NCBI GenBank assembly: GCA_001897355.1
Contig: MKST01000011.1
Coordinates: 273,504 to 337,503 of the forward strand
DNA from: Solirubrobacterales bacterium 67-14
Lineage (GTDB): Bacteria; Actinomycetota; Thermoleophilia; Solirubrobacterales; 70-9
Direction of reading: 5' to 3'
DNA length: 64,000 bases
This document shows, one piece after another, positions 16,691 to 26,022 of the stretch (positions are counted from its first letter, which is position 1; the number at the start of each line of letters is the position of its first letter). A program made the translations under genes and the position numbers. Under the pieces are notes generated by a model. The model saw only the letters and a list, made by a program, of their open reading frames with translations, had not been told where the DNA came from and searched no databases.

Positions 16691-17533
16691 ATGAGTCCGG
16701 CAGACGGACAGTTCGTGGACCCCACCTCACGCGACCGGGGGCCGGTGATCAGCGGCGAACCAGTCGAGCGTTCCAAGGACTTCGTCAAGTCACTGGAGCG
16801 AGGACTGGCCGTGATCCGCGCGATGGGGTCGAGCAACGACCCGATGACCCTGAGCGAGGTCGCGGCGCGGGCCGGCATTCCCCGGGCCGCCGCCCGGCGG
16901 TTCCTGATCACGCTCAGCGAGCTCTCCTACGTGGAGAGCGACGGCCGGCTGTTCCGACTCACCCCGCGGGTTATGGAACTCGGCTACGGCTACCTTTCCG
17001 GCCTCTCGCTGCCGGACATCGCCATCCCCCACGCCGAGTGGCTGGTCAACGAGACCAAGCAGCCCTCCGAGGGCGCGATCCTCGACGGCGACGAGATCGT
17101 CTACGTCTTCCGCGTGCCCGGCCCCTACATCATGTCCTCGAACGTCAACGTCGGCGCCCGGATGCCGGCCCACGCCACGGCGCTCGGCAAGATGCTCCTG
17201 GCCGGCCTCTCGGACGACCGCTTGGACGAGCTCCTGAAGAAGATCAAGTTCGAGTCCTACACCGAACGCACGGTGACCGATCCGGCTCGCTTGAAAGAAG
17301 ACATCGAGCGGATCCGCGAGCTCGGCTACTCGCTGGTCGACCAGGAGTTGGAGCCCGGGCTCTGCGCGATCGCGGTCCCGATCAAGACCCGCAAGGAAGA
17401 CGAGCCGGTGGCGATCAACGTCTCCTCCAGCATCGTCCACCACACGCCCGAGTCGATGGTCGAGGAGATCCTGCCGCCCCTGCGGACCGCAGCCGACCAG
17501 ATCGCCGCCGACCTGGCCAGCACCGGCGCCTAG
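16691..17533 (+). CDS. IclR-family regulator, PcaR/PobR-like
   Basis: This 280-residue regulator has a winged helix-turn-helix at about residues 35-95 (SLERGLAVIRAMGSSNDPMT onward) and an IclR effector domain (100-275). The LELGYGYLS-like region, VGARMPAHATALGKMLL and GYSLVDQELEPGL resemble the PcaR/PobR/CatR branch that senses aromatic-pathway acids. It lies 98 nt after the thiolase on the same strand. It probably controls the CoA-transferase operon and could also bind the GTTCG-N5-CGAAC sites farther along; both are inference. Confidence 0.9.
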   Translation: MSPADGQFVDPTSRDRGPVISGEPVERSKDFVKSLERGLAVIRAMGSSNDPMTLSEVAARAGIPRAAARRFLITLSELSYVESDGRLFRLTPRVMELGYGYLSGLSLPDIAIPHAEWLVNETKQPSEGAILDGDEIVYVFRVPGPYIMSSNVNVGARMPAHATALGKMLLAGLSDDRLDELLKKIKFESYTERTVTDPARLKEDIERIRELGYSLVDQELEPGLCAIAVPIKTRKEDEPVAINVSSSIVHHTPESMVEEILPPLRTAADQIAADLASTGA

Positions 17534-17542
17534 GATCAAGAA

Positions 17543-18532
17543 CTAGGCGCGCTCGATCAGGGCGGGGAAGCCGAGCATCGCTTCCATCGCCCGCGCCGGC
17601 TCCAGCGCGGGCAGCGCGAACTGCAGCATCAGGTCGGTCACCCCGGCCTCATGGCATTCGCGGATGCCGCGGCGGCAGTGCTCCTCGTCGCCGACGATCA
17701 CGTAACGGTCCAGCAGCTCCCAATCCTCGAGCGCGTCCCGCAGCTCGGGCGGGCTGCCGTAGGCGACGTAACGGTCGAACATGGCGGCGATCGCCGGCCA
17801 GGCTTTCTCCCTCGCCTCCGCTGTGGTGTCGGCCAGGTAGGCGAGCCGAGGCAGGACCATGCCCGGGTCCTCCTCCTGCCCGGCCTCTCGCCTTATCTCC
17901 TTCAGCCGGGCCAGGCTCTCCCGCGCCTCATCGATCGTGTGGGTGGCGCCGGGGAAACAGGGCGAGTCGAAGCGGGCGGCGCGGCGGAGCGCCGGCCCCG
18001 AGACGCCGCCCAGCCAGAGTCGCGGGCCGGCCTGCTGGAAGGGCCGGGGAGTCACGGTGATCTCGGGCAGTTGGAAGAACTCGCCTTCGTAGGAGAACGG
18101 CTCTCCCCGCCAGGCCAGGGTCAGGATCTCCAGCGCCTCCTCGAACCTGGCACCGCGACGGGCGAAGGGCACCCCCATCGCCTCGAACTCACGCACGCGG
18201 TACCCGGCGGCCAGGCCGAGAGTCAATCGACCCCGGCTCAACAGGTCCACCACTGCCGTCTCCTCGGCGATCCGCACCGGCTCGTGAAGCGGCAGGATCA
18301 GCATGCCGCTCGAGAGGCCGATCGTCTCGGTCGCGTTGGCGAGGGCGCCCAGGACGGGCAGCAGGGCCGGGCAGTAGCCGTCGTCGGTGACGTGGTGCTC
18401 GGTCAGGTTGACCCAGTCGTAGCCGGCCTGCTCCGAGCGCACGACCTGCTCGATCTCGCTCTCGTAGACGTCGACCGGATGAATCGGCGATCCGGGGAGC
18501 CGCTGGAAGCTGTGGACGGTGCCCAGCCTCAT
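17543..18532 (-). CDS. LLM-class flavin-dependent oxidoreductase
   Basis: The 329-residue luciferase-like TIM barrel has NLTEHHVTDDGYCPA (the EHH segment typical of FMN/F420-dependent LLM enzymes) and RGRLTLGLAAGYRVREFEAM. It likely oxygenates or dehydrogenates a small organic substrate. It is the last gene of the importer operon that starts at 24857, 10 nt after the formamidase gene, so it is probably induced with the transporter. It ends convergently 10 nt from the IclR gene. Confidence 0.88.
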   Translation of the reverse strand: MRLGTVHSFQRLPGSPIHPVDVYESEIEQVVRSEQAGYDWVNLTEHHVTDDGYCPALLPVLGALANATETIGLSSGMLILPLHEPVRIAEETAVVDLLSRGRLTLGLAAGYRVREFEAMGVPFARRGARFEEALEILTLAWRGEPFSYEGEFFQLPEITVTPRPFQQAGPRLWLGGVSGPALRRAARFDSPCFPGATHTIDEARESLARLKEIRREAGQEEDPGMVLPRLAYLADTTAEAREKAWPAIAAMFDRYVAYGSPPELRDALEDWELLDRYVIVGDEEHCRRGIRECHEAGVTDLMLQFALPALEPARAMEAMLGFPALIERA

Positions 18533-18542
18533 CTCGTCCTCC

Positions 18543-19481
18543 TCATCCCAAGCCTTCCACCGTCATGCCGAGCTGGTCGAGGCAGTCCCGGCCGAGCGTG
18601 CAGCAGGCGGTGTGCAGGAGGTTGCTGAGCTGGCAGACCCGGACCTCGGCCATCATCCCCAGGAACACGGCGGCGTCCTTGCGAGAGAGGCCGGACTCGG
18701 CCTCGACCCAGAGCAGCATCTCGCGGAATGCCTGGCGGCCGGCATCCGCGAACAGGGGGTTCGAGACGACGGTCGCGATCTCCTCGCCGGTCACGATCCG
18801 TGGCCAGGACATCGCGGCGGGGCGTTCGAGCACGGTCGCCTCGGCGGTGATGTTCATCGCGCATTCGGAGGCGTGGACGATCTCGCCGTCGCCCATCCTC
18901 GCCTTGCAGTCCCCGAAGAAGAGCAGGGCACCCTCGGCCTCGACCGGAAGCAGGACGGTGGAGCCGGCCGTGACCAGGTTGCAGTCCTGGTTGCCGCCGA
19001 AGGTCCCGGAGTTGATGCTCCGCACCGATTCCTGGCGCGGCGCCGCGGCGATGCAGCCGATCACCGGGCGAACCGGCACTTCGAGCCCTTCGCCCAGGGC
19101 GATGCGGCCGTCCTCGATCGCCAGCTCACGGGACTCGTCGTTGTCCAGCCACCAGTCGTCCGGGGAGAGCGCGGTCATCGGCCCGATCACCATCGTGGCC
19201 GGCGAGACGATCTCCAACTCGTGGATCCGCACCGCCACCGCATCGCCGGGCCGGGCTCCACGGACCTGGACCGGCCCGGTCACCGCGTTGAGGTTCTCCT
19301 CGACCCACTCGTGACTCTGACGCGACTTCCAGCCTTCACCTCGGAAGTGACCGCCGTAACAGTCCATGGTCTCGACCGCGAACCGCTCGCCCGGAGCGAC
19401 GCTGCCGATCCGTTCGTGAAGGCGACTGTAGGTGTTGACCGCCGCCGAGGAAGGGAAGCGCTGGAGACTAGAGTTCGACAA
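18543..19481 (-). CDS. Acetamidase/formamidase family amidohydrolase
   Basis: The 312-residue FmdA/AmdA-family protein includes VETMDCYGGHF, ARPGDAVAVRI, FGGNQDCNLVTAGSTVLLPV and FFGDCKARMGDGEI, all typical blocks. Members hydrolyse formamide, acetamide or similar simple amides to ammonia and acid. Its first 14 nt overlap the end of the class V aminotransferase gene, and it belongs to the same operon as the ABC importer. This supports use of an amide or N-formyl compound as nitrogen source. Confidence 0.88.
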   Translation of the reverse strand: MSNSSLQRFPSSAAVNTYSRLHERIGSVAPGERFAVETMDCYGGHFRGEGWKSRQSHEWVEENLNAVTGPVQVRGARPGDAVAVRIHELEIVSPATMVIGPMTALSPDDWWLDNDESRELAIEDGRIALGEGLEVPVRPVIGCIAAAPRQESVRSINSGTFGGNQDCNLVTAGSTVLLPVEAEGALLFFGDCKARMGDGEIVHASECAMNITAEATVLERPAAMSWPRIVTGEEIATVVSNPLFADAGRQAFREMLLWVEAESGLSRKDAAVFLGMMAEVRVCQLSNLLHTACCTLGRDCLDQLGMTVEGLG

Positions 19482-20751
19482 TGGCTTCGACCAGCCTGTC
19501 GACGTCGTCCTCGTCGTTGTAGTGGACGAAGCTCGCCCGGATCATACCGCCGCTGCTCTCCAGGCCGTAGGCTCGCATCGTCTCCAGGCCATAGTGATCC
19601 CCGTCGTTGACGTAGATCCCGGCGCCCGCCATCCGGGTCGCCACCTCACGCTGGGTGAGTTTCTCGTGGGTGAAGGCGATCGTCGCGGTCCGCTCGGCGA
19701 TCCGCTCCGGATCGGAGATCCCGTAGATGACGATGTCCTCGACGTCTTGCAGCTGGTTCAGCGCCCGCTGCCCCAGCAGCTGCTCGTGTTCTCGGATCCG
19801 GTCGAACGCCTCGCCCAGCTGCTCGCGCCGGCTGGTGCCGCCGACCCCGGGGAGCGAGGCGAAATACTCGGCGCTGGCCACGAAGCCGGCCAATGCCTCG
19901 TGGTTCTGGGTGCCGGTCTCGAACCGGTGGCCGACCGGGGTCTCGTCGGCGGGCCGGACGCGTTCGGCCGGGAGGCTCCCGGCCAGGTCGGACCTGATCG
20001 CGGCCACGCCCATGTGGGGGCCGCAGTACTTGTACGGCGAGGTCAGCACCACGTCCAGGCCGATCGCCTCGCGATCGACCAGCCGGTGGCAGGCGTAGTG
20101 CACGCCGTCGGCCCAGGTGATCGCCCCGACTTGCCTGGCGAGTTCCACCATCGGGCCCGGGTCGACGATGGTGCCGGTGGTGTTGGAGGCCAGGGGAAAG
20201 CTGATCACCCGGGTTTTCGGACCCACCATGCCCTGTGCGGCATCGAGGTCGAGTGTCCCATCCTCGAGCCTGAGCGGCGCGAACCTGACTTCGAGGCCGA
20301 AATCTCGTGCGGCCGCCAGCCAGGGAGAGATGTTCGCGTCGTGGTCGAGGCAGGTGACCAGAATTTCCTCACCGGGGCTCATCGTCCGCGCGAAGGCCCG
20401 GGTGAGGAGGAAGTTGAGGGTGGTGGTGTTCGCGCCGAGGACGATCTCTTCGCTGCGGCTGCCGAGGAAGTCGGCGCCGACCTCGCGGGCCGTCTCGATC
20501 AGCTCGTCGGTCTCGACGGAAGTCGGGAAGGCGCCGTCGATGTTGGCGTTCGAGTCCTCGAGGTAGCCCTTGACCGCCCCGACGACCATGTCCGGCGTCT
20601 GGGTTCCCCCCGCTCCGTCGAGGAAGGCGATCGGGCCGGCCTCGTATCGCGCGTTCCGGTAGGCGGCGAAATGCGCCCTGATCCCGGCGATGTCGTTCGC
20701 GTCCCACGGGCCGGACGAGCGGCCGGCCATCGGTTGTTGCTCCGCTGCCAT
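19468..20751 (-). CDS. Cysteine desulfurase-like class V aminotransferase
   Basis: The 427-residue PLP protein has FLDGAGGTQTP near the N terminus, a His for cofactor stacking in DHDANISPW, D215/H218 in WADGVHYA and the Schiff-base lysine K241 in TSPYKYCGPH. It matches the cysteine-desulfurase-like group of unknown specificity, which need not act on cysteine. It lies 7 nt after the ABC ATPase gene, so it may process the imported compound. Confidence 0.88.
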   Translation of the reverse strand: MAAEQQPMAGRSSGPWDANDIAGIRAHFAAYRNARYEAGPIAFLDGAGGTQTPDMVVGAVKGYLEDSNANIDGAFPTSVETDELIETAREVGADFLGSRSEEIVLGANTTTLNFLLTRAFARTMSPGEEILVTCLDHDANISPWLAAARDFGLEVRFAPLRLEDGTLDLDAAQGMVGPKTRVISFPLASNTTGTIVDPGPMVELARQVGAITWADGVHYACHRLVDREAIGLDVVLTSPYKYCGPHMGVAAIRSDLAGSLPAERVRPADETPVGHRFETGTQNHEALAGFVASAEYFASLPGVGGTSRREQLGEAFDRIREHEQLLGQRALNQLQDVEDIVIYGISDPERIAERTATIAFTHEKLTQREVATRMAGAGIYVNDGDHYGLETMRAYGLESSGGMIRASFVHYNDEDDVDRLVEAIVEL

Positions 20752-20758
20752 CGGCCGC

Positions 20759-21883
20759 TCAGGCCCGCTCGTCGGCGACCATGATCACGTCCGACCGGTG
20801 CCAGGAGACGATCGCCGGCTTGCCCGGTTCGAGCCCGTCCTCCTGGAACCTCGCGTACTCGCGCTGGCCCAGGTCGATGCGCAGGTCGGTCTCCTCCGAG
20901 ACCGTGGCATGCACTTGGTGGTTGGAGCCGTTGAAGACCACGTGGCTGATCGTCGCCGTCACCTCGTCGGTCCCGGCCTCGCCCTCCCCGGCCCGATCGG
21001 CCGGCCGGATGTCGAGCATCTTCGGGACCAGCACCGCGGCGAAGGTCGAGCTGCCGTTACTGGCGCGAGAGGCCGCACCGGTGACCGCGATGTCCGGGCC
21101 GCGGACCTCGATCATGTCGCCCCGACGGGCGTTCTCGCCGCTGATCACCGTGCCGGCGTTGATGAACTCGGCCACGTACCGGCTGGCCGGCGCCCGGAAC
21201 AGCTCCTCGGGCGTGTCCACCTGGACGATGCGGCCGTCCTCCATCACGGCAACCCGGTCGGCGATCGCGCAGGCCTCCTCCTGGTCGTGGGTGACGTGCA
21301 CGAAGGTCGTGCCCGAACGCTCCTTGAGCCGGACCAGCTCCTCCTGCATCTGCCGACGCAGCTTCAGGTCCAGCGCGCCGAGCGGCTCGTCGAGCAGCAG
21401 CAGGGCCGGCTCCTTGGCCATCGCCCGGGCCAGGGCGGCACGCTGAGCCTGCCCGCCCGAGAGCTCGGAGACCTTGCGCTTGTTGTACCCCTCCAGGCCG
21501 ACCAGGCTGAGGACCCGGTCCACGCGCCCCTGGCGCTCCTTCTTCGAGATGCCGTCCATCTTGAGCCCGAAGCCCACGTTCGATTCCACGTTCATGTGCG
21601 GGAACAGGGCGTAGCCCTGGAACACGGTGTTGGTCGGCCGTTTGTACGGCTTGAGGCCGGTCACGTCACGGCCCTCGATCTCGACCCGGCCCTGGTCCGC
21701 CTCGACGAAGCCGCCCATGATCCCGAGGGTGGTCGTCTTGCCGCAGCCGCTCGGCCCCAGCAAGGCGAGCAGCTCTCCCCTTTCGGCCTGGATCGAGACG
21801 CCTTCTTCGTCGGGCCCCAGCGCGTACTGCTCCTGTCCGGGGTACTTCTTCCGCAGTCCTTGGCAATTCAACGTGGTCGTCAT
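20759..21883 (-). CDS. ABC transporter ATPase, PotA-like
   Basis: The 374-residue ATPase has Walker A GPSGCGKTT (43-51), the signature LSGGQAQRAALARA, Walker B ALLLLDEPLGALD and a C-terminal TOBE domain (about 240-370). It powers the importer made with the fused permease and the binding protein, most like spermidine/putrescine systems. ATG 21883 is preferred because it overlaps the permease stop as ATGA; TTG 21907 would add eight residues. Confidence 0.93.
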   Translation of the reverse strand: MTTTLNCQGLRKKYPGQEQYALGPDEEGVSIQAERGELLALLGPSGCGKTTTLGIMGGFVEADQGRVEIEGRDVTGLKPYKRPTNTVFQGYALFPHMNVESNVGFGLKMDGISKKERQGRVDRVLSLVGLEGYNKRKVSELSGGQAQRAALARAMAKEPALLLLDEPLGALDLKLRRQMQEELVRLKERSGTTFVHVTHDQEEACAIADRVAVMEDGRIVQVDTPEELFRAPASRYVAEFINAGTVISGENARRGDMIEVRGPDIAVTGAASRASNGSSTFAAVLVPKMLDIRPADRAGEGEAGTDEVTATISHVVFNGSNHQVHATVSEETDLRIDLGQREYARFQEDGLEPGKPAIVSWHRSDVIMVADERA

Positions 21884-23562
21884 ATCCTCTGCTCTTTTCT
21901 TCCCCAAGTTCGGTCCCGGCCGAATGCGACCAGCGCACCCAGCAGGATGATCGTGAATGAAGCGACGATGATCACCGCCGCCAAGGCCATCAGCTCAGGC
22001 GAGATCTGGAACCTGATCGCGCTGTATATGTAGAGGGGCAGGGTGACCTGCGACCCGGTGACCAGGAAGGTCATGATGAACTCGTCCATCGACAGCGCGA
22101 AGCAGACCATCGCCGCTGCGATGATGCCCGGCAGCGCCTGCGGCAAGGTGATGTATGCGAAGGCGCGGATCGGCTTCGCCCCGAGGTCCATCGCCGCCTT
22201 CTCCTGGGCCAGGTCGAAACCCTCCAGCCGGACCAGGATCAGCAGCGTCGCGACCGGCAGGGTGAAGATCACGTGCGCCAGGACGATCGACCAGAGGCCC
22301 CGCTCGACGCCGATCGCGTTCATCCCGATCACCACCCCAAGCCCGAGGATGACCGGCGGCAGCAGCAGCGGCATCGAGAGCAGGAACAGGTTCACGTTGC
22401 GGTACTTGCCCTTGGTCCGCGCCATCTGCACCGCGGCCAAGGTTCCGAGGACGACGCTGGTCAAGACCGCGATGAGTGCGATCTGCAGGCTCAGCATCAG
22501 GGCCTGGATCAGGTTCGGATCGTCGAAGACGGCGCTGACCCAGTGCAGGGTTATGCCCTTGATCGGGAAGCCGACGATGTCGGACGCGTTCAGCCCGAAC
22601 AGGATCAGCAGCACGACCGGGATGTACAAGAAGAGGATGAAGGCGATCGCGTAGCCCAGCAGGAACGGGGAGCGCTCCCGGCTGTACTGCCGCGTGTACT
22701 CGCCGACCGACTGGACCCCGCCGCCGGAAGCCACCCTCAGCACGATCAGCAACACGGCGAAGCTGGCCAGGAGGATGAAGCCGAGCGCGGCACCGAAGCC
22801 CCACTGCAGCGAGCCGCCGAACTGGTTGACGATCAGGTTCGAGAAGAAGATCCCGTTCGTCCCGCCGATCAGGGTCGGCGTCACGTAGTCGCCGGCCATC
22901 ACGATGAAGCACATGATGAAGCCCGCGATCAGGCCCGATTTGCAGAAGGGGATGATCACGGCCGTCAGGCTGCGCCAGGGCCGCGCCCCGAGGTCGCTGG
23001 CCGCCCGGAGCAGCCGCACGTCCAGGCGCTCCAGCGAGATGTAGGTCGTCAAGAAGGCCATCGGGAACAGCAGGTAGACGAAGGTGATCAGGATCGCCGG
23101 ACGGTCGTAGGCGAAGAACTCGACCGGTGACGAGGCCAGATGCAGACGCATCAGCGCCTGGTTGATCACGCCGTTGTCGCCGAACAGGTTCTGCCAGGCG
23201 AAGACCCGGACCAGGTAGCTGGTCCAGAACGGCACGATCGCGGCGATCAGCCAGACCGGCCGCATCGACGGCCTCGCCCGTACCGCCACGAAGTAGGCGA
23301 ACGGGAAGGTCAGGAGGACCGTGACCAACGCGGAGAGACCGACGAACTTGAAGGTGTCGAAGAGCGTCCGGAGGTAGGTACCTCCGGACGCAAATGCCTT
23401 CGTGTAGTTGGAGAATGTCCATTGATGGACGATCTCGCCGTTGTGGGTCGGCCAGAACGAGTAGACCGCCATCACCAGGAGCGGCAGGATGAAGCCGACG
23501 ATCACGACCAGGATCGCCGGCACCGTCATGGCGCGATTTGCCAGTGGATCTTTGCTACCCAT
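21880..23562 (-). CDS. Fused ABC permease (PotB-PotC in one chain)
   Basis: The 560-residue inner-membrane protein consists of two permease domains. The N half (about 1-275) resembles PotB, with the EAA-type loop RLLRAASDLGARPWRSLTAV. The C half (about 300-555) resembles PotC, with the second EAA loop EKAAMDLGAKPIRAFAYI. Each half has about six helices. Most Pot-type importers use two separate chains. The gene lies 83 nt after the binding protein and overlaps the ATPase by 4 nt. Confidence 0.92.
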   Translation of the reverse strand: MGSKDPLANRAMTVPAILVVIVGFILPLLVMAVYSFWPTHNGEIVHQWTFSNYTKAFASGGTYLRTLFDTFKFVGLSALVTVLLTFPFAYFVAVRARPSMRPVWLIAAIVPFWTSYLVRVFAWQNLFGDNGVINQALMRLHLASSPVEFFAYDRPAILITFVYLLFPMAFLTTYISLERLDVRLLRAASDLGARPWRSLTAVIIPFCKSGLIAGFIMCFIVMAGDYVTPTLIGGTNGIFFSNLIVNQFGGSLQWGFGAALGFILLASFAVLLIVLRVASGGGVQSVGEYTRQYSRERSPFLLGYAIAFILFLYIPVVLLILFGLNASDIVGFPIKGITLHWVSAVFDDPNLIQALMLSLQIALIAVLTSVVLGTLAAVQMARTKGKYRNVNLFLLSMPLLLPPVILGLGVVIGMNAIGVERGLWSIVLAHVIFTLPVATLLILVRLEGFDLAQEKAAMDLGAKPIRAFAYITLPQALPGIIAAAMVCFALSMDEFIMTFLVTGSQVTLPLYIYSAIRFQISPELMALAAVIIVASFTIILLGALVAFGRDRTWGRKEQRI

Positions 23563-23645
23563 CTTCTAGATCAATCCCGTGGCCCTGCCGACCGAGTATC
23601 TCTTACCTCCTGGACTCGCATGCGATCTGGTGGTAGACGTCTCCG

Positions 23646-24857
23646 TCACTGACCCGTGATCTTGTCCCAAGCCGCGTTCCAGGCCTGGTTGTCATCCGGC
23701 AGGCCGAGCAGCGCGATCTGCTTCACGGTGTCGGGCTTGTCGGCGCCGATCGCCTTGGCCAGCTTGGCGGAATCGCCGCCGCGATCGATCGCCCGCTTGA
23801 CCGCATCCTGGTTTGCCTGGGCGAAGCCGTACTGATCCCACATGTAGGTCAGCAGCTTCTGGTCGCTGGCGAACCAGTCGATGTACTTGAGCGCGTTCTC
23901 CCGGTTCTTGGCGCCCTTGACCAGCATCGGACCGTCGATCCAGCCTGCGGTCCCCTGCTCGGGGATCACGTTCTTCGCCGTCTCGGAGCCGGCCTGCTGG
24001 TTGATCAGGAGGGCCGAGCTCATGTCCGGGCTGTAGCCGATCCACCCTTCCTCGGTCCGGATCTGGTTGCGGAACTGGGGCACCGCGTACGGGTTGACCT
24101 GGAAGGGCTTCAGCTCGATCAGCCGGTTGGTCGCGTTCTCCAGCTCGGCGCCCTTCATCTGGAGGATCTTGGTCAGCGGGACGCCCTGCTCGATGCCGGC
24201 CATGGAGAGGATTTCCACCGCGCCGCCCGAGAGGATGACCTTGTTGTCCGGGATCGACGGATCCCAGAGCTGCGACCACGAGTACGGCGGGGTCGGCTGG
24301 TAGTCGACATTGGTGTTCCAGATCATGCCCAGCGGCGCCCACATGTTCGGGTAGAGGAGCACCTTGTCCTTGTCCATGACATAGGGGAACTCGGTGTTCT
24401 CCTTGAAGACCGGGTAGAGCTGCTTGGACGAAGGGATGTCCTTCAGGTCTATGGTCTCGATCAGGTTGTTCTTGTAGTAGGTGGGCGTCCACCCCGCGTT
24501 GGCGAAGACGATGTCGAAGGAGCCCGCGCCGCCGGCCTTGAGCTTGGTGAACATGGTCTGGTCGGCGTCCGCGACGACCGTGTTCAGCTTGATGTCGGGA
24601 TGAGCCTCTGCCCAGAGCTTGTTTTCCTCGGAATCGACGTAGCTGGCCCAGCTCAGGACGTTCACCTCGCCGCCGGACGAGGAACCAGCGCCACAGGCGG
24701 CCAGGAAGGCGCTGCTGCCGCCGATCGCCAGCGCCACGCCGGCCGACTTGCCGATGAACTGCCGGCGCGTGGTGCGGCCGAACAGGCTCTTGTCCTTGTC
24801 TTCAGATGGACTCTCGATGATGCCTCCGGAGTCGCTCTTGGTCTTGCTTTCGCTCAT
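23646..24857 (-). CDS. Polyamine-type ABC substrate-binding lipoprotein
   Basis: This 403-residue protein of the PotD/PotF kind has a twin-arginine signal (RTTRRQFIGKSAG, R31/R32) and a lipobox FLAAC with C55, so it is probably exported folded by Tat and lipidated. The mature part starts EVNVLSWASYVDSEE, typical of spermidine/putrescine-binding proteins. It is the first gene of the six-gene operon. GGAGG lies 8 nt before the ATG, and tandem dyads lie about 300 bp upstream. Confidence 0.92.
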   Translation of the reverse strand: MSESKTKSDSGGIIESPSEDKDKSLFGRTTRRQFIGKSAGVALAIGGSSAFLAACGAGSSSGGEVNVLSWASYVDSEENKLWAEAHPDIKLNTVVADADQTMFTKLKAGGAGSFDIVFANAGWTPTYYKNNLIETIDLKDIPSSKQLYPVFKENTEFPYVMDKDKVLLYPNMWAPLGMIWNTNVDYQPTPPYSWSQLWDPSIPDNKVILSGGAVEILSMAGIEQGVPLTKILQMKGAELENATNRLIELKPFQVNPYAVPQFRNQIRTEEGWIGYSPDMSSALLINQQAGSETAKNVIPEQGTAGWIDGPMLVKGAKNRENALKYIDWFASDQKLLTYMWDQYGFAQANQDAVKRAIDRGGDSAKLAKAIGADKPDTVKQIALLGLPDDNQAWNAAWDKITGQ

Positions 24858-25206
24858 TTTCCACCCTCCGTTTGTTCTTCACTGCCATGTTTGACGAGAC
24901 GTGCTGCTGGGTTACTGCGTTGCGGTTCAGCTGCCGGACCTGGTCGGGCCAGCCATGGAAATCCGGGATCGAGGCCGCCGTCGGCGGCCGTCCTCCCAGC
25001 CGGGATCGTCGAAGTGCGCAGGGGGCCGTGCCCGTCCTCGGGTGACCGTACGGCCCTTTCGGGACCGATCGATCCGGACACTTTCCTCGCGGTGGCGGTG
25101 GACGCCAACTCAACTCCTCCGACTTCGATAGCAACCATGGCTAGAACACAAAATGTTCGTTACCCGAACAAAGTCTCGTATTGCGTACATTCTCTCATAT
25201 CTCGGA
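24858..25206. other. Intergenic region with importer promoter
   Basis: This 349-bp region lies between the SDR stop and the importer's binding protein. It contains the ribosome-binding site, a long leader without a credible gene, and the tandem dyads at 25155-25188. Short open frames on both strands here overlap each other and lack ribosome-binding sites. The leader of about 290 nt between the dyads and the start codon may hold an unseen regulatory element. Confidence 0.6.
25155..25188. promoter_or_regulatory. Tandem dyad operator, copy A (importer operon)
   Basis: GTTCG-TTACC-CGAAC (25155-25169, perfect; flanked T...A) is followed exactly 19 bp later by the weaker TCTCG-TATTG-CGTAC (25174-25188). 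The same pair with the same spacing occurs at 32427/32446 and 35881/35900. It is placed upstream of the ABC importer operon. Confidence 0.65.
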
Positions 25207-26022
25207 CTACCCGTGTTGCATTTCCGGGCCGAGCACATCCGGCCCTGGCAGCAGCGAGAGCGAGCCCCCGTCGACCGGCACCGAGGCACCGGTCATGAAG
25301 GACGAATCGTCAGATAGAAGGAAGGCCACCGAGGCCGCGATCTCCGCCGGATCGGCGCAGCGCTTCATCGCCTGGAGCCCGTCCATCAGCTCTCGCTGCA
25401 GCTCGGGATCGGGGGCATCCTCGACCTCCCGCTCGACCAGCGGGGTCAGCGTCGCGCCCGGCAGGATCGCGTTGGCGCGGATCCCCTGGGTCGCGTAGTC
25501 GACGCTGATCGCCCGGACGATCGCACCGACCGCCGCCTTGGAGATCGCGTAGATGCCGATCTTTGGGTAGGAGGCGACGTCATGGATCGAGCTGGTGCAG
25601 CAGATCGCCCCGCCGCCCAGTTCGAGCATGTGCCGGATCGCGTGCTTGCAGGTGAGGAAGACGCCCTTGGTGTTGACCGCGATCGTCCGGTCGAACCACT
25701 CGTCCGAGGTGTCGGCCAAGAGCAGCGGCGGCGTCTCGATGCCCGCGTTGGCGTGGACGCCGTCCAGCCGCCCGTGCCGGGCGACGATGCCGTCCATCAA
25801 CTCGGCGACCGAGCCCCCGTCCGATACGTCGCAGTGTGCGAACTCGATCCGGGGCACCGAGTCGGCCAGGGCCGGGCCCAGATCCGTGTCGATATCCGCC
25901 ACGACCACGGTCGCCCCCTCGGCAGCGAGCCGCCTCGCGGTCGCCTCGCCGATCCCGCTCGCCCCGCCGGTGACCACCGTCACCCTGCCCTCGAACCTGC
26001 CCTGCCCTGGAACCTCAGCCAT
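25207..26022 (-). CDS. Short-chain dehydrogenase/reductase
   Basis: The 271-residue classical SDR has the cofactor motif TGGASGIG, NAG in HANAGIE, catalytic Ser in CTSSIHD and YAISK for the Tyr/Lys pair. It uses NAD(P) on a secondary alcohol or ketone of unknown identity. The DIDTDL segment after beta-2 hints at NAD preference. ATG 26022 overlaps the end of the upstream dehydrogenase by 8 nt, and AGAGG precedes it. It is the last gene of the aminotransferase operon. Confidence 0.9.
   Translation of the reverse strand: MAEVPGQGRFEGRVTVVTGGASGIGEATARRLAAEGATVVVADIDTDLGPALADSVPRIEFAHCDVSDGGSVAELMDGIVARHGRLDGVHANAGIETPPLLLADTSDEWFDRTIAVNTKGVFLTCKHAIRHMLELGGGAICCTSSIHDVASYPKIGIYAISKAAVGAIVRAISVDYATQGIRANAILPGATLTPLVEREVEDAPDPELQRELMDGLQAMKRCADPAEIAASVAFLLSDDSSFMTGASVPVDGGSLSLLPGPDVLGPEMQHG

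Noticed and set aside
15009-16730. A 573-codon minus-strand open frame over the thiolase
   Set aside because: It is a shadow of the thiolase codons with Arg/Gly/Asp-rich nonsense sequence.
19468-20751. True cysteine desulfurase (IscS/SufS)
   Set aside because: It lacks nearby iron-sulfur genes, sits in an importer operon and matches the desulfurase-like group of unknown specificity.
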